Notes under the pieces: generated by a model | Seen by the model: only the letters and a program-made list of their open reading frames with translations | What the model was told of the DNA's origin: nothing | The model's database searches: none | Shown here: one piece after another, positions 1 to 8,473 of the stretch | Layout of the letters: every line of letters starts with the position of its first letter | How positions within the stretch are numbered: position 1 is the stretch's first letter | Translations under genes and position numbers: made by a program | Assembly (NCBI RefSeq): GCF_900091595.1 | Contig: NZ_FMCW01000007.1 | Span: 183,432-247,431, forward strand | DNA from: Micromonospora haikouensis | GTDB taxonomy: Bacteria; Actinomycetota; Actinomycetes; Mycobacteriales; Micromonosporaceae | Direction: 5' to 3' | Length of the DNA stretch: 64,000 bases

Positions 1-333
1 ATGCAACCGCCCTCCTGGTGGACGCGCGGCCACACGAACGCACCGCGAAACGTTAACAAGGCGGTCCACGGTTTCACGCGCCCAATTCGGCCGCGTGAAC
101 TGTGGTTACGATCACGGCAGCCGGGCCGTCAGCCTCCAGCCGCCAGGAGAGGACCTGCCGCTGGTCGGACTGCGCCCGCACCGGCAGCACCGACGCGGAC
201 CGGCTGCGGCGAGCGGGAATCGGACGCTCCCGGTCGGGCGGGTGCGGCGTCGAGGCCGAACCTGCGGGAACCCGGGCTGGCGCGGGGCGGCGGCCGGGAA
301 GCTGTCACATGACTGACAGCCCGCCGCCTGCGT
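1..333. other. Left edge, no convincing gene
   Basis: Short open frames occur on both strands but none shows a ribosome binding site, a recognisable domain or actinomycete codon bias. The stretch lies downstream of the GH67 gene, which ends at 334 on the minus strand, so it is probably its 3' flank plus the edge of an unseen neighbour. No clear terminator hairpin was identified. Confidence 0.5.
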
Positions 334-2475
334 TCAGTGGATCGTCCGCCCGCGCACGTCCGGCACCCCTGACTTGCGGAGGAAGTACGTGTTGACCTGG
401 TCGCGCCACTCGATGGCGCAGCGCAGCTGCTCGTCGAGGCGCTCGGCCACCCGGGCGTGCACCGCCGGGTCGATCACCCCGGTGAGGCGTCGCCACCGCT
501 GCCGCATCTGCGCCACCTGCTGCGCCCCGGCGAAGTGGGTGTCGTAGATGTGCTGGATGACGGTCGACCCGCTGCGCAGCACGTGCCCGTACGGGACGTG
601 GTGGAAGAACAGGAGCAGCTCGTCCGGGCAGTCGGACAGCGACTCGTACACCTGCGACCACGGCTGCGGATACTGGCCCGTGAAGCCGGTGCCCGTGGCG
701 CGGGTGCGGTCCACGCCCACCCCGTCGCGGTCGGCGAAGTGGTAGGTGCCCCACCGCGAGTACTCGTAGCCGTCGACGTCGGGGCCGTAGTGGTGGCGGG
801 CCGGGCTGACCATGAAACCGACGCCCAGCGGGGCGGTGTACCGCTCGTAGGTGCGCCACGAGTCGTCCATGACGGCGTGCAGCGTCTCGCGTACCAGCGC
901 CGGGTCGCCGACCGTCGACGCGGGGAAGGTGAGGTCGATCCACTCGTCGAGGACCGCGATCGGGTCGAGGCCGGGATCCCAGGCGAGCCGGCCGTAGGCG
1001 TACAGGTTGGCCTGGGAGAGGGGGTGCCCGGTCCAGAACGGGTCGTCGCCGACGTTGGCCACGGCGGCCAGGCCGCCGCCGGTCGCCGGACCCGGCCCCG
1101 AGCCGGCGGCCACATCGGCGACCGTCGGCCCGCCGGGCCCCCACGGCGCGAACGTCAGCACCTCGCTCCAGCAGGGCGCGAGATAGCACACGTGCTGCTG
1201 CTGGCCCGTGTACTCCTGGGTGACCTGGAACTCCACCGCCAGCCGGGTCGCCGGCATCGCGGCCAGCACCGGCGACACCGGCTCCCGGGGCTGGAAGTCG
1301 ATCGGGCCGAACTTCGCCTGCACCACCACGTTGTCGCGGAACCGGCCGTCGAGCGGGGCGAAGTGGTCGTACGCGGCTCGCGCCCGGTCGGTCGAGCGGT
1401 CCCGCCAGTCCTGCCGGTGGTTGTAGACGAACGCCCGCCAGTGCACCACGCCCCCGAACGGCGCGAGGGCCTCCGCGAGCAGGTTCGCGCCGTCGGCGTG
1501 GTCGCGCCCGTACGTGAACGGGCCCGGCTGCCCCTCCGAGTCGGCCTTCACCACGTAGCCGCCGAAGTCGGGGATGCGCTCGTACACCTGGCGGGTCGCG
1601 GCGGCCCACCACGCGCGCACCGCCGGGTCGAGCGGGTCCGCGGTCGGCAGGCCGCCGAGGACGACGGGCGCGGCGAAGGTGACCGACAGGTGCACCCGCA
1701 CGCCGTAGGGGCGCAGCGCGTCGGCCAGCTCGGCGACGTCGCCGAGGCGGTCGGTGAGCAGTCGCGCCTCGGTCGCGTGGACGTTGACGTTGTTTACCGA
1801 GATCGCGTTGACGCCGCACGCCGCCAGCAGCCGCCCGTACGCGCGGACCCGGTCGAGGTCGCGGCGCGCCGCCCCGGCCCGCCAGAAGATCGACCCGCCC
1901 GCGTAGCCCCGCTCGACCTGTCCCATCACCGGGTCCACGTCGACGTTGTCCCAGTGGTCGAGCATGCGCCGCGCCATCGCCGGCGCGTGCCGCCGCGCCA
2001 TCGCCGGCGCGTGCCGCCGCGCCGGGTGGTCCCCCTCGAACGCCGCCGCGCCGAGGCGCACCACGTGGAACAGCCCGTAGAGCAGGCCGGCCGGCGCGTC
2101 GGCCAGCACCACCGTGACGCCCTCGGCGCGGGCCAGCGCGAACCCCTCCGCGCCGAGCGGCCCGCCGGCGCCGGCCGTCCGGGCCAGCGCCGCCGCCGGC
2201 GCGGGCAGGGGCCCGGCGTCGCGCAGCGCGAGCACCAGGTCCACCTCCCGGTCCCCGGCGGTCCGGTCCGCCCGCCCGCCGTGCCGGGCGCAGGCCCGCT
2301 CGACCTCGTCGAAGACGGTGTCGACGAGCATCCCGTCGCCGCGCACGAGGACGCGACGCGAGCCGAGCGGGGCGAACGCCTCCGGCGGCAGCCAGGCGGC
2401 GTGCACGCCCCCGCCGTGGCCCGTCGTGTCGTGGCCGGCGGTGGCGGGGCCGGTCGTGGCGGGGGGCAGGCTCAT
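334..2475 (-). CDS. aguA: GH67 alpha-glucuronidase
   Basis: A 713-residue protein of the GH67 family, which removes (4-O-methyl)glucuronic acid from the non-reducing end of xylo-oligosaccharides. The core motif MLDHWDN (about 171-177) is followed by ERGYAGGSIFW. The expected catalytic acid lies in KADSEGQPGP (Glu314), and the base pair is Asp393 in KFGPIDFQ and Glu421 in QVTQEY. No signal peptide is seen, so the enzyme is cytoplasmic and acts on imported oligosaccharides. The ATG at 2475 overlaps the stop of the preceding DUF624 gene (ATGA), which fixes the start and shows translational coupling as the last gene of the operon. Residues 152-169 hold a duplicated HAPAMARR unit just before the catalytic domain, where relatives normally have one short linker. 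Function assignment is strong. Confidence 0.93.
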   Translation of the reverse strand: MSLPPATTGPATAGHDTTGHGGGVHAAWLPPEAFAPLGSRRVLVRGDGMLVDTVFDEVERACARHGGRADRTAGDREVDLVLALRDAGPLPAPAAALARTAGAGGPLGAEGFALARAEGVTVVLADAPAGLLYGLFHVVRLGAAAFEGDHPARRHAPAMARRHAPAMARRMLDHWDNVDVDPVMGQVERGYAGGSIFWRAGAARRDLDRVRAYGRLLAACGVNAISVNNVNVHATEARLLTDRLGDVAELADALRPYGVRVHLSVTFAAPVVLGGLPTADPLDPAVRAWWAAATRQVYERIPDFGGYVVKADSEGQPGPFTYGRDHADGANLLAEALAPFGGVVHWRAFVYNHRQDWRDRSTDRARAAYDHFAPLDGRFRDNVVVQAKFGPIDFQPREPVSPVLAAMPATRLAVEFQVTQEYTGQQQHVCYLAPCWSEVLTFAPWGPGGPTVADVAAGSGPGPATGGGLAAVANVGDDPFWTGHPLSQANLYAYGRLAWDPGLDPIAVLDEWIDLTFPASTVGDPALVRETLHAVMDDSWRTYERYTAPLGVGFMVSPARHHYGPDVDGYEYSRWGTYHFADRDGVGVDRTRATGTGFTGQYPQPWSQVYESLSDCPDELLLFFHHVPYGHVLRSGSTVIQHIYDTHFAGAQQVAQMRQRWRRLTGVIDPAVHARVAERLDEQLRCAIEWRDQVNTYFLRKSGVPDVRGRTIH
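1967..2023. repeat. 24-bp in-frame tandem repeat inside aguA
   Basis: Two exact 24-bp copies at 1967-1990 and 1991-2014 are followed by the first 9 bp of a third. Each full copy encodes eight residues (HAPAMARR in the protein reading direction), so the reading frame is kept. It sits between the N-terminal domain and the catalytic barrel of the GH67 enzyme. Confidence 0.95.
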
Positions 2476-3164
2476 GCGGTGAACTCCTTGCGGATCGTGT
2501 CGACCATCGGGGCGGCGACGCGCAGCAGCGCGAGGGCGCCCACCGAGCCCGCCAGCGCGAGCACCGCCTCCGAGGTGACCGCCGTGACGGCGGCACCCGC
2601 CACCAGCACCAGAGCCGTGCCGATGCCCACCCCGGGGGCGCGGACCACGAAGTGCAGGGCGAGGCGGGCCACGTCGCGGGCCCGGAACGCGAACAGGGAG
2701 GTGATCACCAGCGCGTTCGCCCCGACGAGGGCCGCCAGCGCGGCGACGCCGACCAGCGGCACCGCCCACCACCGGGGCACGCCCGCGACGTCCAGGTGGG
2801 CGAGGTTCACCGCGACGACGGTGAGCAACGCCAGCAGTGGCAGCCAGATCCGCAGCACCCCCGCCAGGTTGGCCCGGTAACCGCGCCGGAACGCGGCGGC
2901 GGGCCGCAGGTCGGTCAGGTCGGGGCGCTGGTGGTGCAGCGCGTACAGCGCGGCCGACAGCGCCGGGCCCAGCGGCAGCGCGCAGGCGGCGTAGAGCGGG
3001 ATGTTGCTCGCGTCGGCGTCGAGCAGGACCAGCGGCACCAGGCCGGGCAGGCAGGCCAGCAGCAGGAGCAGCTCGACGACGAGCAGGGTGTAGACCCGCG
3101 CGGCGGACCGCGACAGCGGGCCCTCGCCGAACTGCCGGGCGGCGCGCGCGGCGTCGCCGCTCAC
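2472..3164 (-). CDS. DUF624 (YesL-like) membrane protein
   Basis: A 230-residue, highly hydrophobic protein with about five membrane segments. The first spans LLVVELLLLLACLPGLVPL and the C-terminal pair ends in VDTIRKEFTA. This matches the DUF624/YesL family, which accompanies oligosaccharide ABC importers and glycosidases in Gram-positive bacteria and has no established biochemical role. The GTG start at 3164 is chosen because it overlaps the stop of the GH39 gene (GTGA), and its own stop overlaps the ATG of aguA, so the three genes are translationally coupled. The family call rests on membrane topology, length and context. Confidence 0.8.
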   Translation of the reverse strand: MSGDAARAARQFGEGPLSRSAARVYTLLVVELLLLLACLPGLVPLVLLDADASNIPLYAACALPLGPALSAALYALHHQRPDLTDLRPAAAFRRGYRANLAGVLRIWLPLLALLTVVAVNLAHLDVAGVPRWWAVPLVGVAALAALVGANALVITSLFAFRARDVARLALHFVVRAPGVGIGTALVLVAGAAVTAVTSEAVLALAGSVGALALLRVAAPMVDTIRKEFTA

Positions 3165-4762
3165 GGGCGGTCGCCCCCGCCGGCCGGGTCGCCGTCGCGT
3201 CGCCCGCCGTCGGCTCGCCCGTCGCCGCCGTGGCCGGTCCCGTCGCGGCCGGGCAGGCCGAGCAGCCGGTCGCCGTCCCACCACGGCGGGGTCTCGTCGC
3301 GCACCGCGTCGATCTCCACCAGGGTCACCTCGTGCCGGGCGAGGGTGAGGTCGACCTCCACCCGGCCACCCGCCACCGGCAGGCTGCGGTGGGCGCGGGC
3401 CGGCTCGGCGGCCTCCCGCAGCGCGTCGAGCTGGCGCGGCAGCGGGGACCGGGGCCGGCCCATCTCCGCCCAGGCCGCGTGGACGTTGCCGGCCTCCTCG
3501 CTCACCGACGAGCGCGCCAGGTACGCCGACGTCGCCCCGGGCGCGTCCAGCGGCACCGACAGCGCCAGGGTGTGCCGCTGCGGCACCGGCTCGCGGCCGG
3601 TGACGTCCACCGGTGCCCACGCCAGCACGGTGACCCGGCCGTCGGCGTCGCGGGTGACCAGGTGGTCCGCGCCGCGGGCGAGGACCTGGTCGCCCATCCG
3701 GGCCAGGAACGCGTACAGGTGGTAGGTGGGCTTCTTGAGCTGGCGGTGGGTGAGCAGGCCGAAGCCGCCGTGCAACAGCGCCGTCGGGATCCCCACCTCC
3801 TCGAACATGTCGCTGAACGTCCAGTACGAGAAGGAGTCGACGAGGTCGCCGCCGGCGGCCACCACGGGGGCGAGGTACGCGGCGTGGAACGCGGTGTCGT
3901 GGATCGGGTTGTCGGGCCGGTAGGAGGAGTTGAACTCGGTGATGTGCACGGGCAGCTCCGCCAGGGCGGTGCCGGCCAGCAGCCGGCGCGGCGTGGCGAA
4001 CTGCTCCAGCAGGTGTTCCGCCGGGGCCAGGGTCTGGTGGGTGCCGAACGGCACGTGCTGCGCCGGGCCGGAGGTGTAGGCGTGCCGGCTGACGAAGTCG
4101 CACGGCACGTCCCGCGCGGCGACGAACTCGGCGAAGGGCACCAGCCACTCGTCGGAGCCGGGGGAGATAGCCGGGCCGCCGACCTGCAGGGACGCGTCGA
4201 CCTCCTTCACGGCGTGCGCCGACACCTCGTACAGCCGGTGGTAGACGTCGCGGTCCGCATCCTGCCAGAAGGCCGTCAGGTTCGGCTCGTTCCACACCTC
4301 GATGGGCCAACCGCGCACCTCGTCGAGGCCGTACCGGTCGACCAGGTGCGCGACCGTGGCCCGGACCAGGTCCGCCCACTCGGTCCAGGACCGCGGCGGG
4401 GTGACGTTGCCCTGCCACCAGAACACCGTCTGGTCGCCGGAGGCCAGGCCCGAGGGCATGAAGCCCAGCTCCACGAAGGGCCGGATCCCCAGCTCCAGGT
4501 ACGCGTCGACGACCTGGTCGACGTACGTGAACGAGTGCCGCACGCGCCGCGACCCCGCGTACTCGTAGGGGCGGTGCACGCCGACGCCGTCGCTGAGCAG
4601 GCCGTGCCCCCGGATGTGCCGGAAGCCGATGTCCCGCTGGACGAGCGCCAGCGAGTCCTGGTAGTCGCGCCGCAGCGCCAGCTCGAACCGGCCGGTGCCG
4701 ACGCAGGCCCGCCAGGCGTCGGTCAGCCGGCCCGCGGGCCGGTCTGGAACGTGGATCCGCAT
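3161..4762 (-). CDS. GH39 beta-xylosidase
   Basis: A 533-residue glycoside hydrolase family 39 protein that releases xylose from short xylo-oligosaccharides with retention of configuration. The N-terminal barrel contains the acid/base glutamate in WNEPN (Glu159) and the nucleophile in HITEFNSSY (Glu276), plus the typical RHIRGHGLLSD start of the barrel. A C-terminal beta domain (about 350-500) follows, then a Gly/Asp/Arg-rich tail of roughly 30 residues that looks disordered. No signal peptide, so it is cytoplasmic. The gene lies between the binding-protein gene, separated by a strong hairpin, and the overlapping DUF624 gene. GH39 also includes iduronidases, but the xylan context favours xylosidase. 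Confidence 0.9.
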   Translation of the reverse strand: MRIHVPDRPAGRLTDAWRACVGTGRFELALRRDYQDSLALVQRDIGFRHIRGHGLLSDGVGVHRPYEYAGSRRVRHSFTYVDQVVDAYLELGIRPFVELGFMPSGLASGDQTVFWWQGNVTPPRSWTEWADLVRATVAHLVDRYGLDEVRGWPIEVWNEPNLTAFWQDADRDVYHRLYEVSAHAVKEVDASLQVGGPAISPGSDEWLVPFAEFVAARDVPCDFVSRHAYTSGPAQHVPFGTHQTLAPAEHLLEQFATPRRLLAGTALAELPVHITEFNSSYRPDNPIHDTAFHAAYLAPVVAAGGDLVDSFSYWTFSDMFEEVGIPTALLHGGFGLLTHRQLKKPTYHLYAFLARMGDQVLARGADHLVTRDADGRVTVLAWAPVDVTGREPVPQRHTLALSVPLDAPGATSAYLARSSVSEEAGNVHAAWAEMGRPRSPLPRQLDALREAAEPARAHRSLPVAGGRVEVDLTLARHEVTLVEIDAVRDETPPWWDGDRLLGLPGRDGTGHGGDGRADGGRRDGDPAGGGDRP

Positions 4763-4799
4763 GTCGTCCTTGTCCTGCTCGTCGTGCCGGCCGGGCCCG

Positions 4800-4843
4800 C
4801 CGGTCCCGGCCGGCCCCCGGTGGTGGGGGCCGGCCGGGACCGG
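4800..4843 (-). terminator. 19-bp perfect stem between binding-protein and GH39 genes
   Basis: The arms 4800-4818 and 4825-4843 are exact reverse complements with a 6-nt loop (4819-4824). The hairpin begins five bases after the binding-protein stop codon and has no U-tract. It may be a partial terminator or an mRNA 3'-end stabiliser, raising binding-protein mRNA over the downstream glycosidase genes, as is common in sugar ABC operons. Confidence 0.75.
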
Positions 4844-4847
4844 ACGG

Positions 4848-6482
4848 TCAGCCGTTGTCCTTCTTGAACCGCTCGTACGCCTTGTTGACCACCTCGATGT
4901 ACTGGTCGGCGTTCTTGGCCTTCAGCTCGCCGACGTAGGCGTCCCACTCGGTCAGTGGTCGCTGGCCCAGGATGAACTTGAGCGTGTTCTGGGTGACGTA
5001 GTCCTTCAGCGGCGTCTCCCACAGCGACACCTGCTCGCGCTCGGCGTCGGTGAGCGGGGCCGGCGGCGGCACGTCGACCGGCTTGCGCGTGTTCATCACC
5101 TTCTGGAACTCCAGCTCCTCCGGGGAGAAGAAGGACTGCATCAGGTCCAGCTTGCCGCCGTAGGCGAAGACCCCGTTGGCGAAGCCGAAGTCCTTCTGCA
5201 GGTGCTTGGTGCCCTTGGGGTTGAGCCCGATCATGTCGACGTCGGGGGCGGGCATCCGCTTGCCGGCGGCGTCCTTGACGAACGTGGTGCCCTCGATGCC
5301 CCACTTGGCGAACTCCTGGCCGGCGTCGGAGTAGTAGAGCCAGTCGATGAACTGCATCATCGCCACGAAGTTCTTGCTGTCCCGGGCCTTCTTGGAGATC
5401 ATGACGCCGTTCTCCAGCCGGGAGGCGGGGTTGATCTCGCCGGCCGGGCCGACCGGCAGCGGGATGTTGACCAGCTTCGCGCCGGGGATGGTCTTGGCCA
5501 GGTCCGGCCGGTAGTCGTTGACCAGGGTCTGGGCGTTGCTAGAGATGACGAAGGACTTGCCGTTGGCGAGCTTCTGGCGGGCGGCCTCGTCGCTCTGGGT
5601 GAAGCTCTCCGGGTCGAGCAGCCCCTCGGTGACCAGCTTGTTGAGGTACTGGATCATCTGCCTGTACTGCTCGGTGGCCCCGGTGTAGACGAACTTGCCG
5701 GCGGCCGGGTCCCAGGTGCTGTGCTGGAAGGACCAGCCGGCCTGGGTGCCGAAGGAGCTGCCGGCGATCCGCAGCAGCGCGCCGCCGGGGGTGGGCTTGC
5801 TCCACCGGTCCGAGTACGGGTACGAGTCCGGGTACTTCGCCTTCATCGCCTTGAGCACGGTGTAGAGCTCGTCCCACGTCTTCGGGACCGGCTGCTTGAG
5901 CTCGTCGAGGATGTCGGTGCGGACCGCCACCGTGTATTCCTGCCAGGGCTTCTCGTGCAGGCCCGGCAGCAGGTAGAACTTACCGTCGGACTGGCGGAGG
6001 GTGTCGATCTCCGGCTTCAGCCCCCACTTGTCGATCTTCTCTTTGAAGTTCGGCATCAGGTCCAGGTAGTCGCTCACCGGCAGGATCGCCCCGGAGGAGA
6101 CGAACTGGTTCTCCGCCGGGTGGTAGGTCTTCGGGATGATCAGCGGGGCGTCGCCGGCGCCGACGAGCAGGCTGCGCTTCTGCTCGTAGTCGCTCAACGG
6201 CACGGCGACCGGTTCGAGCTTGACGTTGGTCCCCTTGGTCAGCTCCGACCAGAACAGCCACTCGTTCTTCAGTGGATAGTTCGGGTGGTTGTTGTAGAGG
6301 ATGGAGAAGGAGAGCGGCTCCGTCGCCGTGAACTGGGTGCCGACGTCATAGTCCGCCATGGCGCCGGCCCGGTTGCCGGACAGGTCCTTGGCGTCGCTGG
6401 CTTCCTCGGAGCAGGCGACGAGGGTGAGGGTGAGCAGGCTGGCCGCGGCTATGGCCGCGCGCCGCCACGTTCTGTGGAGCAC
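4848..6482 (-). CDS. LplA-like oligosaccharide-binding lipoprotein
   Basis: A 544-residue extracellular solute-binding protein for an ABC importer. The GTG at 6482 is preferred because AAAGGA sits about 7 nt upstream. It gives a short basic N-terminus, a hydrophobic stretch and the lipobox LVAC with the lipidated cysteine at residue 24. An upstream in-frame ATG at 6524 would lack a comparable ribosome binding site. The mature protein resembles the large LplA/DUF3502-type binding proteins linked to LplB/YtcP permeases. With GH67 and GH39 downstream, the ligand is predicted to be aldouronic acids (methylglucuronoxylo-oligosaccharides). As usual for this family, no ATPase gene lies in the operon, so a shared MsmX-type ATPase elsewhere is expected. 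Confidence 0.88.
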   Translation of the reverse strand: MLHRTWRRAAIAAASLLTLTLVACSEEASDAKDLSGNRAGAMADYDVGTQFTATEPLSFSILYNNHPNYPLKNEWLFWSELTKGTNVKLEPVAVPLSDYEQKRSLLVGAGDAPLIIPKTYHPAENQFVSSGAILPVSDYLDLMPNFKEKIDKWGLKPEIDTLRQSDGKFYLLPGLHEKPWQEYTVAVRTDILDELKQPVPKTWDELYTVLKAMKAKYPDSYPYSDRWSKPTPGGALLRIAGSSFGTQAGWSFQHSTWDPAAGKFVYTGATEQYRQMIQYLNKLVTEGLLDPESFTQSDEAARQKLANGKSFVISSNAQTLVNDYRPDLAKTIPGAKLVNIPLPVGPAGEINPASRLENGVMISKKARDSKNFVAMMQFIDWLYYSDAGQEFAKWGIEGTTFVKDAAGKRMPAPDVDMIGLNPKGTKHLQKDFGFANGVFAYGGKLDLMQSFFSPEELEFQKVMNTRKPVDVPPPAPLTDAEREQVSLWETPLKDYVTQNTLKFILGQRPLTEWDAYVGELKAKNADQYIEVVNKAYERFKKDNG

Positions 6483-6531
6483 GGCTCGTCCTTTCCGAAC
6501 GGTGGTGGGGTGGTGGGGGAACATCGCCGGG

Positions 6532-7464
6532 CTACCCCTTGACCGCGCCGAGCATCACGCCCGACACGAAGTAGCGCTGGATGAAGGGGTAGACCGCCAG
6601 GATGGGCAGGGTGGTGAGCACGATGGTCACCGCCTGCAGGGTCGCGGCGGCCTGGACGGCGTCGGACTCGGCGACGCCGCCGGCCGACTGGGCGCCGGTG
6701 GCCCCCGCGATGAGGTTGCGCAGGTAGACGGTCACCGGAAACATCTCCTGCTGGTCCAGGTAGAGGAACGCGGTGAACCACGAGTTCCAGAACGACACGG
6801 CGTAGAACAGCACCATCGTGGCGATGATGGCCTTGGACAGCGGCAGCACGATCCGCAGCAGCGTCCCGTACGTGTTCAGCCCGTCGACGGCGGCGGCCTC
6901 CTCCAGCTCCTCCGGCAGGCTCTCGAAGAACGCCTTCATCACCAGCAGGTTGAACACGTTGATGGCGTTGGGCACGACGACCGCCCAGATGGTGTTCTTC
7001 ATGCCCAGGCTGGTGATCAGCACGTAGTTGGGGATCAGCCCGCCGGAGAAGAACATGGTGAACACGGCGATGCCGACCAGCGCACCGCGCCCCTTGAGCC
7101 GAGGCTTCGACAGCACGTACGCGTAGCAGGTGGTCAGCACGATGGAGATGACCGTGGCGACCACCGTGTACACCACCGTGTTGCGGTAGTTCGTCCAGAA
7201 CAGCGCGTCGGACATCACCAGCTTGTACGTCGTCAGGTTGAACCCGCGCGGGACGAGGTTGACCCGCCCGGCGATGATGTACGCCTCGTCGCTGAGCGAG
7301 CGGGCCACGATGTTGACGAACGGGTACAGCGTCACGATCACGACGCCGGTGAGGATGACGGCGTTGACCGCCTGGAAGACCCGGTAGCCCCGGGTCGGGC
7401 GGATCCCCTTCGGCCGGCGGGTCACCCGCCGGGTCTCGCCGGTCTCGGCGGCTTCCACGGTCAC
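6532..7464 (-). CDS. Sugar ABC permease, LplC/YtcP type
   Basis: A 310-residue CUT1-type inner-membrane permease with six predicted membrane segments. The EAA loop (EELEEAAAVDGLNTYGTL, about 195-212) would contact the ATPase. The C-terminus PFIQRYFVSGVMLGAVKG is characteristic of the second permease in Lpl/YtcP systems. GTG at 7464 overlaps the stop of the upstream permease (GTGA). GTG at 7467 is an equally possible start, and a GGGGA motif lies upstream of both. It works with the next permease and the lipoprotein in oligosaccharide import. Confidence 0.9.
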   Translation of the reverse strand: MTVEAAETGETRRVTRRPKGIRPTRGYRVFQAVNAVILTGVVIVTLYPFVNIVARSLSDEAYIIAGRVNLVPRGFNLTTYKLVMSDALFWTNYRNTVVYTVVATVISIVLTTCYAYVLSKPRLKGRGALVGIAVFTMFFSGGLIPNYVLITSLGMKNTIWAVVVPNAINVFNLLVMKAFFESLPEELEEAAAVDGLNTYGTLLRIVLPLSKAIIATMVLFYAVSFWNSWFTAFLYLDQQEMFPVTVYLRNLIAGATGAQSAGGVAESDAVQAAATLQAVTIVLTTLPILAVYPFIQRYFVSGVMLGAVKG

Positions 7465-8444
7465 CACAGGCTCGTCCCCACCGTGCGCTTGGAGATGGCG
7501 TTCGCCGACAGGACCAGGGTCAGCCCGATCACGGCCTCGAACAGGCCGATCGCGGCGGCATAGCTGAAGTTGCTGGACTCGAAGCCCATCCGGTAGAGGT
7601 ACGTGGAGATCACGTCGGCGGTCGGATAGGTCAGCGGGTTGTACAGCAGCAGGATCTTCTCGAACCCGACCGCCATGAACGTGCCGATGTTGAGGATCAG
7701 CAGTGTCACCATCGTGGGCCGGATGCCGGGCAGCGTCACGTGCCAGGTCTGCCGCCACCGGTTCGCCCCGTCGATGCGGGCCGCCTCGTAGAGGTTCTCG
7801 TCGATGGTGGTCAGCGCGGCGAGGTAGAGGATCGTGCCCCAGCCGACCGTCTGCCAGACCTCGGAGGAGACGTAGATGGTGCGGAACCACTCCGGCTGTT
7901 GGAGGAACGGCACGGCCTCGCCGCCGAGGCCGCGCACGATCTGGTTGACCGTCCCGTCCATCGACGTCAACTGCATGACCATGGCGGCCACGATCACGAT
8001 GGACAGGAAGTGCGGCAGGTAGGACACCGACTGCACGAACCGCTTGAGCCGGCGGGCGCGGACCTCGTTGAGCAGCAGCGCCAGGACGATCGGCAGGGGG
8101 AAGCAGAACAGCAGGGTCAGCGTCCCGAGCACGAGGGTGTTGGTGAACACCTCCCAGAACGTCGGGTCGGCCAGGAACAGGCGTACGTAGCGCAGGCCCA
8201 CCCAGGTCTCGCCGAACAGGCTGCCGCCGGGGGAGAACTTGCGGAAGGCGATCACGTTGCCGGCCATCGGCAGGTAGCGGAAGACCAGGAAGAACAGCAG
8301 CGGCGCCACGGCGAGGGAATAGAGCTGCCAGTCCTTGCGCAGCGCCTGCCGCCAGGTGCGGCGCCGCGCGGGGCGGCCCGCCGGCCGGGCGGCGTCCCGC
8401 GTCGGGGGCACCGGCGGCGGGGTGAGGGTGTCGGGAGTGGTCAT
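7461..8444 (-). CDS. Sugar ABC permease, LplB type
   Basis: A 327-residue permease of the LplB/YtcQ-associated group. A proline-rich cytoplasmic N-terminus of about 30 residues precedes six membrane segments. The EAA-like loop is ENLYEAARIDGANRW, and the signature FRYLPMAGNVIAFRKF lies near the first periplasmic loop. The ATG at 8444 has a GGAGG about 8 nt upstream. The gene is 29 bp downstream of the GH3 gene and overlaps the next permease by 4 nt, so it belongs to the same transcript. Confidence 0.9.
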   Translation of the reverse strand: MTTPDTLTPPPVPPTRDAARPAGRPARRRTWRQALRKDWQLYSLAVAPLLFFLVFRYLPMAGNVIAFRKFSPGGSLFGETWVGLRYVRLFLADPTFWEVFTNTLVLGTLTLLFCFPLPIVLALLLNEVRARRLKRFVQSVSYLPHFLSIVIVAAMVMQLTSMDGTVNQIVRGLGGEAVPFLQQPEWFRTIYVSSEVWQTVGWGTILYLAALTTIDENLYEAARIDGANRWRQTWHVTLPGIRPTMVTLLILNIGTFMAVGFEKILLLYNPLTYPTADVISTYLYRMGFESSNFSYAAAIGLFEAVIGLTLVLSANAISKRTVGTSLW

Positions 8445-8473
8445 CGACGGCCTCCAGGACGGGGCGGAGGTGC

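Noticed and set aside
305..2596. Long alternative open frames on both strands over the GH67 gene (for example 763 codons minus, 807 codons plus)
   Set aside because: They are Arg/Pro/Gly-rich shadows caused by high GC. The GH67 frame has the catalytic motifs, a coupled start and a normal residue composition.
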